From Achromobacter marplatensis (GTDB lineage Bacteria > Pseudomonadota > Gammaproteobacteria > Burkholderiales > Burkholderiaceae_B), in contig NZ_NJIG01000003.1 in NCBI RefSeq assembly GCF_002209535.1, forward strand, positions 310,001-374,000: a stretch of DNA of 64,000 nucleotides, given 5' to 3'. The position numbers and the translations under genes were made by a program. The notes beneath the pieces were generated by a model, which was given only the letters and a program-made list of their open reading frames with translations, searched no databases and was not told the DNA's origin. Positions 8,901-16,915 of the stretch are shown piece by piece; position 1 is the stretch's first letter, and each line of letters opens with the position of its first letter.

Positions 8901-9812
8901 ATGAATCCCGCATCAGAACGCCTCGGCCTGGCGCAAATGGCCGCCGCCATGACCCTGTCCGGCACACTGGGCGTGTTCGTCATCGAGTCCGGCCAAAGCG
9001 CCTGGAACGTCGTTTTTTTCCGCTGCGTCTTCGGCGCCTTGTCGTTGTTCCTGTATTGCTGGGCGCGCGGGCTACTGCGGCCCGGCCTGTTCACGGCCCG
9101 CACGCTGGCCCTGGCGCTCGCCGCCGGCGCTGCGCTGGTCCTGAACTGGGTGCTGCTGTTCTCGGCCTACCGACTGGCGTCCATCTCGTTGGCCACGGCC
9201 GTCTACAACGTGCAGCCCTTCTTCCTGATCGGGCTGGGCGTGCTGTTCCTGGGCGAACGCCCTACACGCGGCAAGCTGGCCTGGTCGGTCGTGGCGTTTG
9301 CGGGATTGCTGCTGGTGCTGCGCCTGTCGGAAACCGGGGGTGCGGGGGGCAGCGAATACCTGTCGGGGCTGATGCTGGGCCTGGGCGCCGCCGCCCTCTA
9401 TGGCATCACCGCCATCATCGTCAAGCGGCTCACGGGCATCCCGCCTCAGGTGCTGGCGCTGGTGCAGGTGACGCTTGGCGCCATCATGCTGCTGCCCATG
9501 GCGGATTTCAACGCCCTGCCCGCCGCGCCCTTGCAATGGAGCTACCTGGTCGCCCTGGGCCTGATCCACACCTGCCTGATGTACATCCTGATGTATTCGG
9601 CCATCCAGAAGCTGCCCACCACGTCCACCGCCGCGCTCAGTTTCATCTACCCCGCCGTGGCCATCATGCTGGACTTTCTGGTCTACGGCCACCGGATGGA
9701 CGCCACGCAGGTCGTGGGCGTGGCGATGATCTTCCTGGCTGCCGCGGGCGTCAGCCTGAACTGGACCTGGCGCCTGCCGGGCCGCCCGCGCCCCGGCGCC
9801 GGCACGGCCTGA
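8901..9812 (+). CDS. DMT superfamily (EamA) exporter
   Basis: A 303-residue inner-membrane protein with about ten hydrophobic helices forming two EamA repeats. The repeat signature FRCVFGALSLFLYCWARGLL lies in the first half and PAVAIMLDFLVYGHRM in the second. Members export amino acids or metabolites. The ATG has GGAGAAACCTC just before it. The divergent Lrp-type regulator suggests amino-acid-dependent expression and therefore an amino-acid efflux role; the specific substrate is not readable from the sequence. Confidence 0.9.
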   Translation: MNPASERLGLAQMAAAMTLSGTLGVFVIESGQSAWNVVFFRCVFGALSLFLYCWARGLLRPGLFTARTLALALAAGAALVLNWVLLFSAYRLASISLATAVYNVQPFFLIGLGVLFLGERPTRGKLAWSVVAFAGLLLVLRLSETGGAGGSEYLSGLMLGLGAAALYGITAIIVKRLTGIPPQVLALVQVTLGAIMLLPMADFNALPAAPLQWSYLVALGLIHTCLMYILMYSAIQKLPTTSTAALSFIYPAVAIMLDFLVYGHRMDATQVVGVAMIFLAAAGVSLNWTWRLPGRPRPGAGTA

Positions 9813-9843
9813 CCGCGGCAGCGGCACCGGAAACCCGCACCCC

Positions 9844-9863
9844 GGCCCCGGTTATTCGGGGCC
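9844..9863 (+). terminator. GC-rich hairpin after the EamA exporter gene
   Basis: GGCCCCG, a 6-base loop and CGGGGCC form a perfect 7 bp stem in the 131-base gap before the GST gene. No T-run follows, so it is only a weak terminator or mRNA 3' end candidate. Confidence 0.35.
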
Positions 9864-9943
9864 GGGCCGAGCCGTCCCCGCTATCATGGCTTTTCCATCC
9901 GCCGGCCCCCGCCGGCGGCGCCAAGATTCCCAGGACGCTCCCC

Positions 9944-10645
9944 ATGATCGATCTCTACTACTGGACCACCCCCAACGGCCACAAGATCACGCTGTTCCTT
10001 GAAGAAACCGGCCTGCCCTACAAGATTCACCCGGTGAACATTAGCCGCGGTGATCAGTTCAAACCTGAATTCCTGGCCATCGCGCCGAACAACCGCATTC
10101 CCGCCATCGTCGACCAGGCGCCCGCCGACGGCGGCGCGCCGATCTCGCTATTCGAGTCGGGCGCCATCCTGCAGTATCTGGCCGAGAAGACCGGCCGCTT
10201 CCTGCCCGCCGACGTGCGCGGCCGCGCCGAAGTCTCGCAATGGCTGTTCTGGCAGATGGGTGGTCTGGGGCCCATGGCCGGCCAGAACCACCACTTCTCG
10301 GGCTATGCGCAAGAACGCATCGCCTACGCCATCGACCGCTATGTCAAAGAGACCAACCGCCTGTACGGTGTGTTGAACAAGCGTCTGGCCGACCGCGAAT
10401 TCGTGGCGGGCGACTACTCCATCGCCGACATGGCCGCCTACCCGTGGATCGTGCCCCACGCCAAGCAGGGCCAGGACCTGAACGACTTCCCGCACCTGCA
10501 GCGCTGGTTCAACGCCATCGCCGCGCGACCCGCCACCCAACGCGCCTATGCGCTGGCCGACACCATCAATACCGCCCCGTCCATCAGCGACGAGGAGTCC
10601 CGCCGCATCCTGTTCGGCCAGACCGCGCAGCAAGTCACCCGCTGA
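9944..10645 (+). CDS. yfcG: Glutathione S-transferase, YfcG/YghU (Nu) class
   Basis: A 233-residue cytosolic GST closely following E. coli YfcG in layout: MIDLYYWTTPNGHKITLFLE at the N-terminus, then SPNN-like APNNRIPAIVD, LFESGAILQYLAEKTGRFLP and QWLFWQMGGLGPMAGQNHHF. Nu-class GSTs have disulfide-bond reductase activity toward small substrates, using two glutathiones rather than a catalytic Ser/Cys. Only the ATG at 9944 gives a protein beginning at the thioredoxin fold; upstream in-frame sequence lies inside the exporter gene. The GNAT gene follows 17 bases later, probably in one transcript. Confidence 0.93.
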   Translation: MIDLYYWTTPNGHKITLFLEETGLPYKIHPVNISRGDQFKPEFLAIAPNNRIPAIVDQAPADGGAPISLFESGAILQYLAEKTGRFLPADVRGRAEVSQWLFWQMGGLGPMAGQNHHFSGYAQERIAYAIDRYVKETNRLYGVLNKRLADREFVAGDYSIADMAAYPWIVPHAKQGQDLNDFPHLQRWFNAIAARPATQRAYALADTINTAPSISDEESRRILFGQTAQQVTR

Positions 10646-10662
10646 TCCGCCGGAGACCGCCC

Positions 10663-11127
10663 ATGACAGCACCGAAACTGGCGTTCCGCCGCGCGCGCGC
10701 CGAAGACCTGCCGCATATCATCGCGATGCTGGCCGACGACGAATTGGGCGCCGCGCGCGAAGACCCGTCCGTGCCGCCGAATCCGCGATACATTGCCGCG
10801 TTTACCGCGATCAACCAGGATTCCAACCAATTCATGGCAGTGGTCGAGCAGGATTCCCACCTGGTCGGCTGTTTGCAGTTATCGTTCATACCCGGCCTGT
10901 CGCGGCAGGGCCAATGGCGCGGACAAATCGAGAGCGTGCGCATCGCCTCGTCTTACCGCGGCCAGGGCCTGGGACGCGCCATGTTCGAATGGGCGATTGA
11001 ACAATGCCGCATCCAGGGATGCGGCCTGGTCCAGCTGACCACCGACCGTGCGCGTCCGGACGCGCGCCGGTTCTATGAAAGCCTGGGTTTCAAGGCCAGC
11101 CACGATGGCATGAAGCTCAGCCTGTAG
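10663..11127 (+). CDS. GNAT family N-acetyltransferase
   Basis: A 154-residue GNAT enzyme. The acetyl-CoA binding motif A is clear at about 88-105 (ESVRIASSYRGQGLGRAMFE), followed by motif B with RPDARRFYESLGF. Such proteins acetylate small amines, antibiotics or protein N-termini; no substrate is indicated. It starts 17 bases after the GST gene and is followed closely by the lipoate ligase genes, so a shared transcript is plausible. An acyltransferase acting on an amino acid or polyamine would be the default guess only. Confidence 0.88.
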   Translation: MTAPKLAFRRARAEDLPHIIAMLADDELGAAREDPSVPPNPRYIAAFTAINQDSNQFMAVVEQDSHLVGCLQLSFIPGLSRQGQWRGQIESVRIASSYRGQGLGRAMFEWAIEQCRIQGCGLVQLTTDRARPDARRFYESLGFKASHDGMKLSL

Positions 11128-11157
11128 TGCAAGTAGATGATTTTGCAAGGAGCGCCC

Positions 11158-11433
11158 ATGCATGGCGAATATAAAGTCCCCGGCGGCAAACTGGTCGTTG
11201 CGGATCTGGAAGTGCGCGACGGCCGCCTGGCCGACGTGCGTATCAGCGGCGACTTCTTTCTTGAACCGCCCGAAGCGCTTGAAGCCATCAACAATGGCCT
11301 GAACGGCATGCCGGCCGACGCCGGCGAACTGGAACTGGCGGTTGCCGTCCAATCGGCCCTGCCCGCCGATGCCGAACTGTTCGGCTTTTCCGCCGAGGCC
11401 GTCGCCGTCGTCCTGCGGAGGGCGCTGGCATGA
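11158..11433 (+). CDS. Separately encoded C-terminal (accessory) domain of lipoate-protein ligase, LplB-like
   Basis: A 91-residue protein starting GEYKVPGGKLVVADLEVRDG, then ISGDFFLEPPEALEAINNGL. This matches the small accessory domain that forms the C-terminus of E. coli LplA and the separate LplB subunit of Thermoplasma, where it is needed for lipoyl-AMP formation. Here it is its own gene placed before the catalytic gene and overlapping it by ATGA, so the two are translationally coupled. AAGGAG 5 bases before the ATG at 11158 fixes the start. The assignment rests on the domain pattern and on the neighbour. Confidence 0.8.
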   Translation: MHGEYKVPGGKLVVADLEVRDGRLADVRISGDFFLEPPEALEAINNGLNGMPADAGELELAVAVQSALPADAELFGFSAEAVAVVLRRALA

Positions 11434-12206
11434 CGCGCACCGACTGGAACGACTACGACTGGCAACTGATCCACGAAGGCCCGCAGGAGCCGTCGCTGCA
11501 CATGGCGCTGGACGCCGTCATCACCGATGAAGTCGGCGCCGGCCAGCGGCCGCCCACCTTGCGCATCTGGGAATGGTCCGCCCCCGCCGTGGTGATCGGC
11601 CGCTTCCAATCCCTGAAGAATGAAGTCGATCCCGACGGCGCCAAGCGCCACGGCATCGAGGTCGTGCGCCGCGTAAGCGGCGGCGGCGCGATGTTCATCG
11701 AGCCCGGCAACTCCATCACCTATTCGCTCAGCGCGCCGCAAGCGCTGGTGCACGGCATGAGTTTCCAGGAATCCTATGCCTTCCTGGACGCCTGGGTGCT
11801 GACCGCGCTGCAGGGCCTGGGCATCAAGGCCTGGTATCAGCCCTTGAACGACATCGCCTCGGACATCGGCAAGATCGGCGGCGCCGCGCAAGCCCGCCGT
11901 GCCGGCGCCGTGCTGCACCACGTGACCATGTCCTATGACATCGACGCCGATAAAATGGTCGAAGTCTTGCGGATCGGCCGCGAAAAGCTGTCCGACAAGG
12001 GCACCACCAGCGCCAAGAAGCGCGTTGACCCGCTGCGCACGCAGACCGGGCTGGCACGCGAGGTCATCATCGACCGCATGGTGGAAACTTTTGCCGGCCT
12101 GCACCGTCTGACCCCCGGGCAGATTGGCAGCGACACGCTGGCGCGCGCCCGACAACAGGCCGAAGAGAAGTTCTCCACCCCTGAATGGACCGGCGTGGTG
12201 CCCTGA
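11430..12206 (+). CDS. Lipoate-protein ligase A family, catalytic subunit
   Basis: A 258-residue BPL/LplA/LipB-fold enzyme that attaches scavenged lipoate to E2 and GcvH proteins. Visible motifs are SLHMALDAVI, the VVRRVSGGGAMFIEPGN loop that binds lipoyl-AMP, NDIASDIGKIGGAAQARRAG with the catalytic lysine, and VLHHVTMSYDID. It lacks the C-terminal accessory domain of long LplA proteins; that domain is the overlapping gene just upstream. An octanoyl-transferase role is an alternative within the same fold, but the separate accessory domain favours an ATP-using ligase made of two subunits. Confidence 0.87.
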   Translation: MTRTDWNDYDWQLIHEGPQEPSLHMALDAVITDEVGAGQRPPTLRIWEWSAPAVVIGRFQSLKNEVDPDGAKRHGIEVVRRVSGGGAMFIEPGNSITYSLSAPQALVHGMSFQESYAFLDAWVLTALQGLGIKAWYQPLNDIASDIGKIGGAAQARRAGAVLHHVTMSYDIDADKMVEVLRIGREKLSDKGTTSAKKRVDPLRTQTGLAREVIIDRMVETFAGLHRLTPGQIGSDTLARARQQAEEKFSTPEWTGVVP

Positions 12207-12254
12207 CCGCCAAAGCCTGTTGCCATCAAGCCTAGATTTTGTGGAGGTAGTTCA

Positions 12255-13064
12255 ATGCGTCGCACGTTCACGCCGCAAGGCGCGATAAGCGGTCTGATCC
12301 TGGGCGCTGCCCTGTTGGCGCTTGCCGGCTGCGGCAGTGCGCCGCCGGCGAACATCACCCTGGCCAGCCCCTCCTCCTCCACGCCGGAGAAGGTAGGGGA
12401 CCTGTCCACCGAACACATCAAGTGGGCCTCGAACAAGCCCGGCTGCGAGGGAGACTGCCCGCGCATTGAAATCGATAGCGTGGCGTTTCCCGGCATCCCC
12501 AAGCTGACGGCGCTGGTGGATCACGTGCTGGCCTACATGACCGGCACCGACGCCAACCGCCGAGGCCCGTACAACACGCTGTCGGAATACACACAGTATT
12601 TCTGGTCCACGGCCCGTCCGCGCGACGCCACCTATTTCAAGGCCAACGTCAAGGACACCGTGGGCGACATCGTGTCGATCGAACTGCACACCGAGCAGTT
12701 CCTGACGGGCGCCGCGCACGGCATCCCCGCCACGCAGTATCTGAACTGGGAACGCAGCCGAGACCGCGTCATGAGCCTGGACGAAGCGCTGATCCCTGGC
12801 CGTCGCGCCGAATACGTGGCGGCGCTGCAGCGCGCCCACGCCAAGTGGCTGACGGCAAATCCGGACGCCAAGCGGGACCCCGCGGCCTACAGCAAGATGT
12901 GGCCCTTCCAGGAAAGCGACAACTTCGCGCTGACGCGCGACGGCATCGTCGTGAAGTACGACGCCTATTCGATTGCGCCGTACTCGCATGGCGAGCCCGA
13001 GCTCAGCATCCCGTACGCGGACCTGCGCGGCATCTTCAAACCGGAGTTGCTGCCGAAGTCGTAG
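12255..13064 (+). CDS. DUF3298 (RsiV-like) lipoprotein
   Basis: A 269-residue lipoprotein with a type II signal ending in LLALAGCGSAPP. After a short linker it has the DUF4163/DUF3298 arrangement: a conserved PGCEGDCPRIEIDSVAFPGI strand pair, the central TEQFLTGAAHGIPATQYLNW motif, and IAPYSHGEPELSIPYADLRG at the C-terminus. The fold is known from RsiV, which binds lysozyme in Gram-positives; in Gram-negative lipoproteins the role is open. GGAGG sits upstream of the ATG. A strong terminator follows the gene. Confidence 0.85.
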   Translation: MRRTFTPQGAISGLILGAALLALAGCGSAPPANITLASPSSSTPEKVGDLSTEHIKWASNKPGCEGDCPRIEIDSVAFPGIPKLTALVDHVLAYMTGTDANRRGPYNTLSEYTQYFWSTARPRDATYFKANVKDTVGDIVSIELHTEQFLTGAAHGIPATQYLNWERSRDRVMSLDEALIPGRRAEYVAALQRAHAKWLTANPDAKRDPAAYSKMWPFQESDNFALTRDGIVVKYDAYSIAPYSHGEPELSIPYADLRGIFKPELLPKS

Positions 13065-13129
13065 CCAATACCGGTTGCGGCGAGCTGCAAGCAAGCCGTC
13101 GGGCGCGACGGTTTGCACCCCAATACGCG

Positions 13130-13167
13130 AAGGCCGGCAACAGGCACCTGCCTGTTGCCGGCCTTTT
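13130..13167 (+). terminator. Strong intrinsic terminator after the DUF3298 lipoprotein gene
   Basis: A perfect 17 bp inverted repeat, AAGGCCGGCAACAGGCA against TGCCTGTTGCCGGCCTT, separated by two bases and ending in TTTT. It lies 65 bases after the stop codon. The reverse strand offers A-rich sequence too, so it could work in both directions. Confidence 0.85.
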
Positions 13168-13170
13168 GCA

Positions 13171-13290
13171 CGCGCCGCGGCGCGCAAGGTCTCTTCGAGA
13201 CCGGGGTTCGGGTGAGCGGACTGAGAGTGGAGCTAGGGAGGTGGCCGCTTTTTTCGCGTCTGTGGCCGGGTAAGACGCCCAGTCCGCTCA
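13171..13290. repeat. Cluster of palindromes between convergent lipoprotein and porin genes
   Basis: This 120-base stretch without a gene holds a 14 bp perfect palindrome CGCGCCGCGGCGCG (13171-13184), a small hairpin GGTCTC-TTC-GAGACC (13188-13202), and an 11 bp inverted repeat TGAGCGGACTG / CAGTCCGCTCA (13213-13223, 13280-13290) whose arms enclose 56 bases containing a T6 run and a GCGTC/GACGC stem. It is flanked by two terminator hairpins. It may be structured RNA or simply dense terminator-like DNA. Confidence 0.55.
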
Positions 13291-13309
13291 ATGCAACCGC
13301 GGCCTGAAG

Positions 13310-13348
13310 GAGCCGGCGGCGCGCCACGTGTGCGCCCGCCGCCGGCTC
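13310..13348 (-). terminator. Hairpin just after the porin gene
   Basis: GAGCCGGCGGCG pairs with CGCCGCCGGCTC over 12 bp with a 15-base apical region. It begins 11 bases after the porin stop codon. The U-tract is poor (CTTCAGG follows on the minus strand), but stem length and location support a terminator or mRNA-stabilising end. Confidence 0.6.
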
Positions 13349-13359
13349 ACGTCAGGCGC

Positions 13360-14478
13360 TTAGAAGCGGTGACGGACACCCACGATACCGACGGTGCTCT
13401 TGACGCCGTCGACAAACGCGAAATCGGTGGCGTACGAGCCCAGCGCGTACAGGTTGGTACGCTTGGACAGGTTGTACGTGTAGCCGATGCTGTAGACGTT
13501 CATCGTCGACTCGTTGCCGGCCGTCAGCGGGTTGCCGTTGGGGTCAGCACGCTGCCACGATGCCAGGATGCTGCTGGCGCCCAGCGGCACGGTCAGGCCG
13601 ACCAGGTACGAATTGGCCTTGAAGCCCGACACGCCGACGTTCGAACCGAAGCTGCCAGCGGCGGGGTTGCCGGCATCGCTGCCGAACGCGCTGACGCTTT
13701 GGCCGGTGAACCAGCCGTCGCGCGTCTGGCCGAAGCCCAACGCCAGCTTCACGACTTCGAAGTCGTACGCGCCGGCGATCGTCCACGACTTGGGCGTCGC
13801 GTCGTTGTTCATCTGGTTGGCAACGTTCAGCTGGTCGTAGGTCAACGCAACGTTCACCGGGCCGTTGACGTAGCGCAGGCCGGTCGTGATGGCGCGCGTG
13901 TTGTCGGCGGTCTTGAAGCCGGTTTGCGCGGTAGTCGTGTCGGACGCGTTGAACGAATAGCCGACGCCGAACTGGAAGCCGCTGAACGACGGGGTCGAGT
14001 ACTGCACCATGTTGTCGTGGCGGACCGTATTGGCGGCGCTGAAGGCCACGCCGACGTTGGCCTGGCCGTAGCTGCCGGCGAACGGATCGATCGCGGCCAG
14101 ATACTTCGAGGCGATGTTGGTCTGGCGGCCGAATTCCAGCAGGCCCCAGGAATCGCTCTTCAGGCCGACAGTGGCTTGGCGGCCGAACAGGCGGCTGCTT
14201 TGGCCCGACTTGCCGTCGCCCGAGTTGAAGCCGCTTTCCAGCGTGAACACGGCGCTCAGGCCATCGCCCAGGTCTTCGGCGCCGCGCAGGCCCCAACGCG
14301 AACCGCTCGACACGCCATTGACCATGCCGAACTTGGATTCTTTGTAATCGTTATTGCCCTTGATTTGCTGGAAGCCGATACCAGTATCGATCAGGCCGTA
14401 CAGCGTCACCGAGGTTTCGGCTTGGGCCACGCCGGACAGGGCGGCGAACAGCGCGGTGACGAGCAGAGTCTTTTTCAT
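13360..14478 (-). CDS. General outer-membrane porin (Gram-negative porin family)
   Basis: A 372-residue trimeric beta-barrel porin of the beta-proteobacterial type. It has a Sec signal (KKTLLVTALFAALSGVAQAE), the typical first strand TSVTLYGLIDTGIGFQ, the SRWGLRGAEDLGDGLSAVF motif, and ends in VGVRHRF with the terminal Phe recognised by BamA. AGGGA lies 7 bases before the ATG at 14478. It allows diffusion of small hydrophilic solutes. The 290-base upstream gap is presumably its promoter; I could not fix promoter hexamers with confidence. Highly expressed porins in this group follow the same length and order. Confidence 0.95.
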   Translation of the reverse strand: MKKTLLVTALFAALSGVAQAETSVTLYGLIDTGIGFQQIKGNNDYKESKFGMVNGVSSGSRWGLRGAEDLGDGLSAVFTLESGFNSGDGKSGQSSRLFGRQATVGLKSDSWGLLEFGRQTNIASKYLAAIDPFAGSYGQANVGVAFSAANTVRHDNMVQYSTPSFSGFQFGVGYSFNASDTTTAQTGFKTADNTRAITTGLRYVNGPVNVALTYDQLNVANQMNNDATPKSWTIAGAYDFEVVKLALGFGQTRDGWFTGQSVSAFGSDAGNPAAGSFGSNVGVSGFKANSYLVGLTVPLGASSILASWQRADPNGNPLTAGNESTMNVYSIGYTYNLSKRTNLYALGSYATDFAFVDGVKSTVGIVGVRHRF

Positions 14479-14768
14479 TGCGTAATCCCTTTGATTGAAC
14501 ATACATGCGCAGGTGGCTGGGTTTGCATGGCAAACGGCGTACGGCGCATGGCAGGAACGAATTCTAGGGACGCAATGTGTCAGTTTTCTAGACGCAAGGA
14601 AAACCCGTCCAAGATCTCGAAAAAAAGGCCAACTTGTAGTCTGAGCTCCACACCTGGGGCCAGTGTATGGCGCGGCCGCAAGGCTGTCATCGGGGTGTGT
14701 TAACAAGCAACATTCGGCGCGGATGCCGGCACGCCGCGGGGTAGGACGAGCGTACCGGGGCCGGATGC

Positions 14769-15248
14769 TTAGCGAGCCCCCTGCAGCGGCAGCAGCCGCC
14801 GATAGCCTTTGGGCAGGGGATGTTCGGCGTGTTCTGCCACCGTGCGCGCCAGCCGCGCTGCCAGCGCGTCCGGGAACGGCGTGGCGCGCCGCGTGTTCAG
14901 GTCGACGTGCAACGACAACTGCTCCATCGTGGCCGCCAGATAGCCGTCGCGCGTCTGCGTCAGCTCCATCAGGCAGAGCAGCCGCTTGTTGTCGGACTCA
15001 AGCAGGCGAACCTGAAGCATCAGGGGATCCCCCTCCAGCACTTCGCGCAGGTAGGCCACGTGGACGTTCATCGTATAGATGCCGCAGCGCGTGGCCTCGG
15101 TATAGTCCAACCCGACGCCCACCTGACTGAGCAATTCGAATCCCACCCGGTCGAAGATGCCGACATAGTGGGCGGCGTTCAGATGGCCGTAGGCGTCGAT
15201 CCAGGCGGGATCCACGGCAAGTGTCGTGGATGGCAAGTGTTGCGTCAT
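14769..15248 (-). CDS. Hot-dog fold acyl-CoA thioesterase
   Basis: A 159-residue 4HBT-type thioesterase. The active-site region is DAYGHLNAAHYVGIFDRVGF near residues 18-38 (the D-x-x-G-H-x-N-x-x-x-Y pattern), followed by YTMNVHVAYLREVLEGDPL. Such enzymes hydrolyse acyl-CoA thioesters in the cytoplasm. AGGAG 6 bases before the ATG supports the start. It is downstream of glutamate dehydrogenase on the same strand but separated by a hairpin, so it may be transcribed alone. Similar proteins occur next to carnitine catabolism genes, which are not seen here. Confidence 0.88.
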   Translation of the reverse strand: MTQHLPSTTLAVDPAWIDAYGHLNAAHYVGIFDRVGFELLSQVGVGLDYTEATRCGIYTMNVHVAYLREVLEGDPLMLQVRLLESDNKRLLCLMELTQTRDGYLAATMEQLSLHVDLNTRRATPFPDALAARLARTVAEHAEHPLPKGYRRLLPLQGAR

Positions 15249-15265
15249 GCGTATCTCCTGAAATG

Positions 15266-15291
15266 GAAATCGCCCCTTTCGGGGCGATTTC
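15266..15291. terminator. Terminator hairpin between glutamate dehydrogenase and thioesterase genes
   Basis: GAAATCGCCCC, loop TTTC, GGGGCGATTTC: a perfect 11 bp stem. On the plus strand it is followed by TGTTTTTG; on the minus strand, the direction of gdhA transcription, the tail is CATTTC. It sits 18 bases before the thioesterase ATG. Confidence 0.7.
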
Positions 15292-15352
15292 TGTTTTTGT
15301 CTCCCTCTACCTCCTCGACGAGTCGTTCAAGAACGCCTCGCCGATTCAGTCA

Positions 15353-16642
15353 TCAAGGATACAGGCCGCGCACTTGGCGCGCTTGCAGGATCCGGGTGCA
15401 AGCCACGATGAACGCGGCAGTGCGCAACGTGACCTTGTGTTCCTTGGCCACTTGCGACACGGAACCGTAGGCTTCGCGCATGATGCGTTCCAGGCGCTGG
15501 TTGATCTCTTCTTCGCTCCAGAAGAAGCTGGAGAAGTCCTGCACCCATTCAAAATAGGACACTGTCACGCCACCGGCGTTGGCCAGCACGTCCGGCACCA
15601 CGTAGACGCCGTGTTCGGCCAGGATGTCGTCCGCTTCCGGGGTGGTCGGGCCGTTGGCGCCTTCCACCACGACCTTCGCGCGCACCTTGGGCGCGTTCTC
15701 GGCGGTGATCTGGCTTTCCAGGGCAGCCGGGATCAGGAATTCGGTTTCCAGCGTCCAGAATTCGTCCTTGTCAAAAGCTTGGCCGCCCGAGAAGCCGCCC
15801 ACGCCGCCGTGTTGCGACACGTGCGACAGCAGCTTGTGGACGTCCAGCCCTTCGGGGTTGTGCACCGTGCCGGTATGGTCCTGCGCGGCGATGACCTTCG
15901 CGCCGGCTTCATGGAACAGGCGGGCGGCGGTACCGCCCACGTTGCCGAAACCCTGCACGACCACGCGCGACTTCGAGACGTCGATATTCAGGTCGCGGGC
16001 GGCTTCGCACGCCACGACGAACACGCCGCGGCCGGTCGCTTCGACACGGCCCAGGCTGCCGCCCAGCGCGATCGGCTTGCCGGTGACCACACCGGTGGCG
16101 GTCGCGCCTTCGTTCATGGAATAGGTGTCCATCATCCAGGCCATGGTCTGGGCGTTGGTGCCCACGTCAGGCGCGGGGATGTCTTTGGACGGACCCACGA
16201 TCACACCGATTTCGCTGGTGTAGCGGCGCGTCATGCGCTCAAGTTCGGATTGCGACAGGTTGCGCGGATCGACACGGATGCCGCCCTTGGCGCCGCCGTA
16301 GGGCAGGTTCACCGCCGCGTTCTTGACCGACATCCAGGCGGCCAGCGCCATCACTTCAGACAGGGTCACATCTTGGTGGAAACGCACGCCGCCCTTGCCC
16401 GGGCCGCGCGACACGTTGTGCTGCACGCGATAGCCCTCGAAGTGGGCGATCGTGCCATTGTCCAGTTCGATCGGCACATCGACGATCAGCGCGCGCTTCG
16501 GGCGCTTCAGGGTCTCGACCCACCGGCTCAGCGTGCCGAGGTACGGGGTGACCCGGTCGACTTGTTGCAGGTAATTACCCCAGGGGCCGAGGTCATCGGC
16601 ATTCAGATAAGACGGCAAGGCATGGGTGGGAGTTTGAGACAT
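15353..16642 (-). CDS. gdhA: Glutamate dehydrogenase (Glu/Leu/Phe/Val family)
   Basis: A 429-residue amino-acid dehydrogenase interconverting glutamate and 2-oxoglutarate with NAD(P). The substrate domain has [20 protein letters not shown] and the catalytic-lysine motif [15 protein letters not shown]; the nucleotide domain has [25 protein letters not shown] 9 bases before the ATG at 16642 decides the start; an ATG at 16648 is too close to it. An AT-rich stretch at 16694-16730 upstream probably holds the promoter. The 429-residue size fits the NAD-type glutamate dehydrogenase of beta-proteobacteria; leucine dehydrogenase is shorter. Confidence 0.94.
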   Translation of the reverse strand: MSQTPTHALPSYLNADDLGPWGNYLQQVDRVTPYLGTLSRWVETLKRPKRALIVDVPIELDNGTIAHFEGYRVQHNVSRGPGKGGVRFHQDVTLSEVMALAAWMSVKNAAVNLPYGGAKGGIRVDPRNLSQSELERMTRRYTSEIGVIVGPSKDIPAPDVGTNAQTMAWMMDTYSMNEGATATGVVTGKPIALGGSLGRVEATGRGVFVVACEAARDLNIDVSKSRVVVQGFGNVGGTAARLFHEAGAKVIAAQDHTGTVHNPEGLDVHKLLSHVSQHGGVGGFSGGQAFDKDEFWTLETEFLIPAALESQITAENAPKVRAKVVVEGANGPTTPEADDILAEHGVYVVPDVLANAGGVTVSYFEWVQDFSSFFWSEEEINQRLERIMREAYGSVSQVAKEHKVTLRTAAFIVACTRILQARQVRGLYP

Positions 16643-16863
16643 GAGCATGATCTCCTGACAAAGTTGCGCCATTTTATCCACGAAAGTTATAGCGTCCCCA
16701 TTTAAATTTAAAATATATTAAATAGGGACATATAGCTGTTGCGGATACCGTACGGGTCACACGCCCGGTCTTGGAACTGCCCCTATCCTAAGCTCCCGTT
16801 CCGCAAGCGTCCAGCTTGCCCGGCCGCCGCTTCGCCGGCGCGGGGCCACCCTAGCGGGCACGC

Positions 16864-16898
16864 AAAAGGGGCGACCTTCCCTGAAGAAGCCGCCCCTT
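16864..16898 (-). terminator. Terminator at the end of the transporter-hutG operon
   Basis: On the minus strand AAGGGGCG and CGCCCCTT form the base of a stem with an inner CTTC/GAAG pairing, then TTTTGC. It lies 18 bases after the hutG stop codon. Stem plus U-run in the transcribed direction make it a good intrinsic terminator. Confidence 0.75.
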
Positions 16899-16915
16899 GA
16901 TCACCGCATACGCCT

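Noticed and set aside
9056..10645. An apparent 529-residue form of the GST
   Set aside because: The extension lies inside the EamA exporter gene in another frame; the GST fold starts at 9944.
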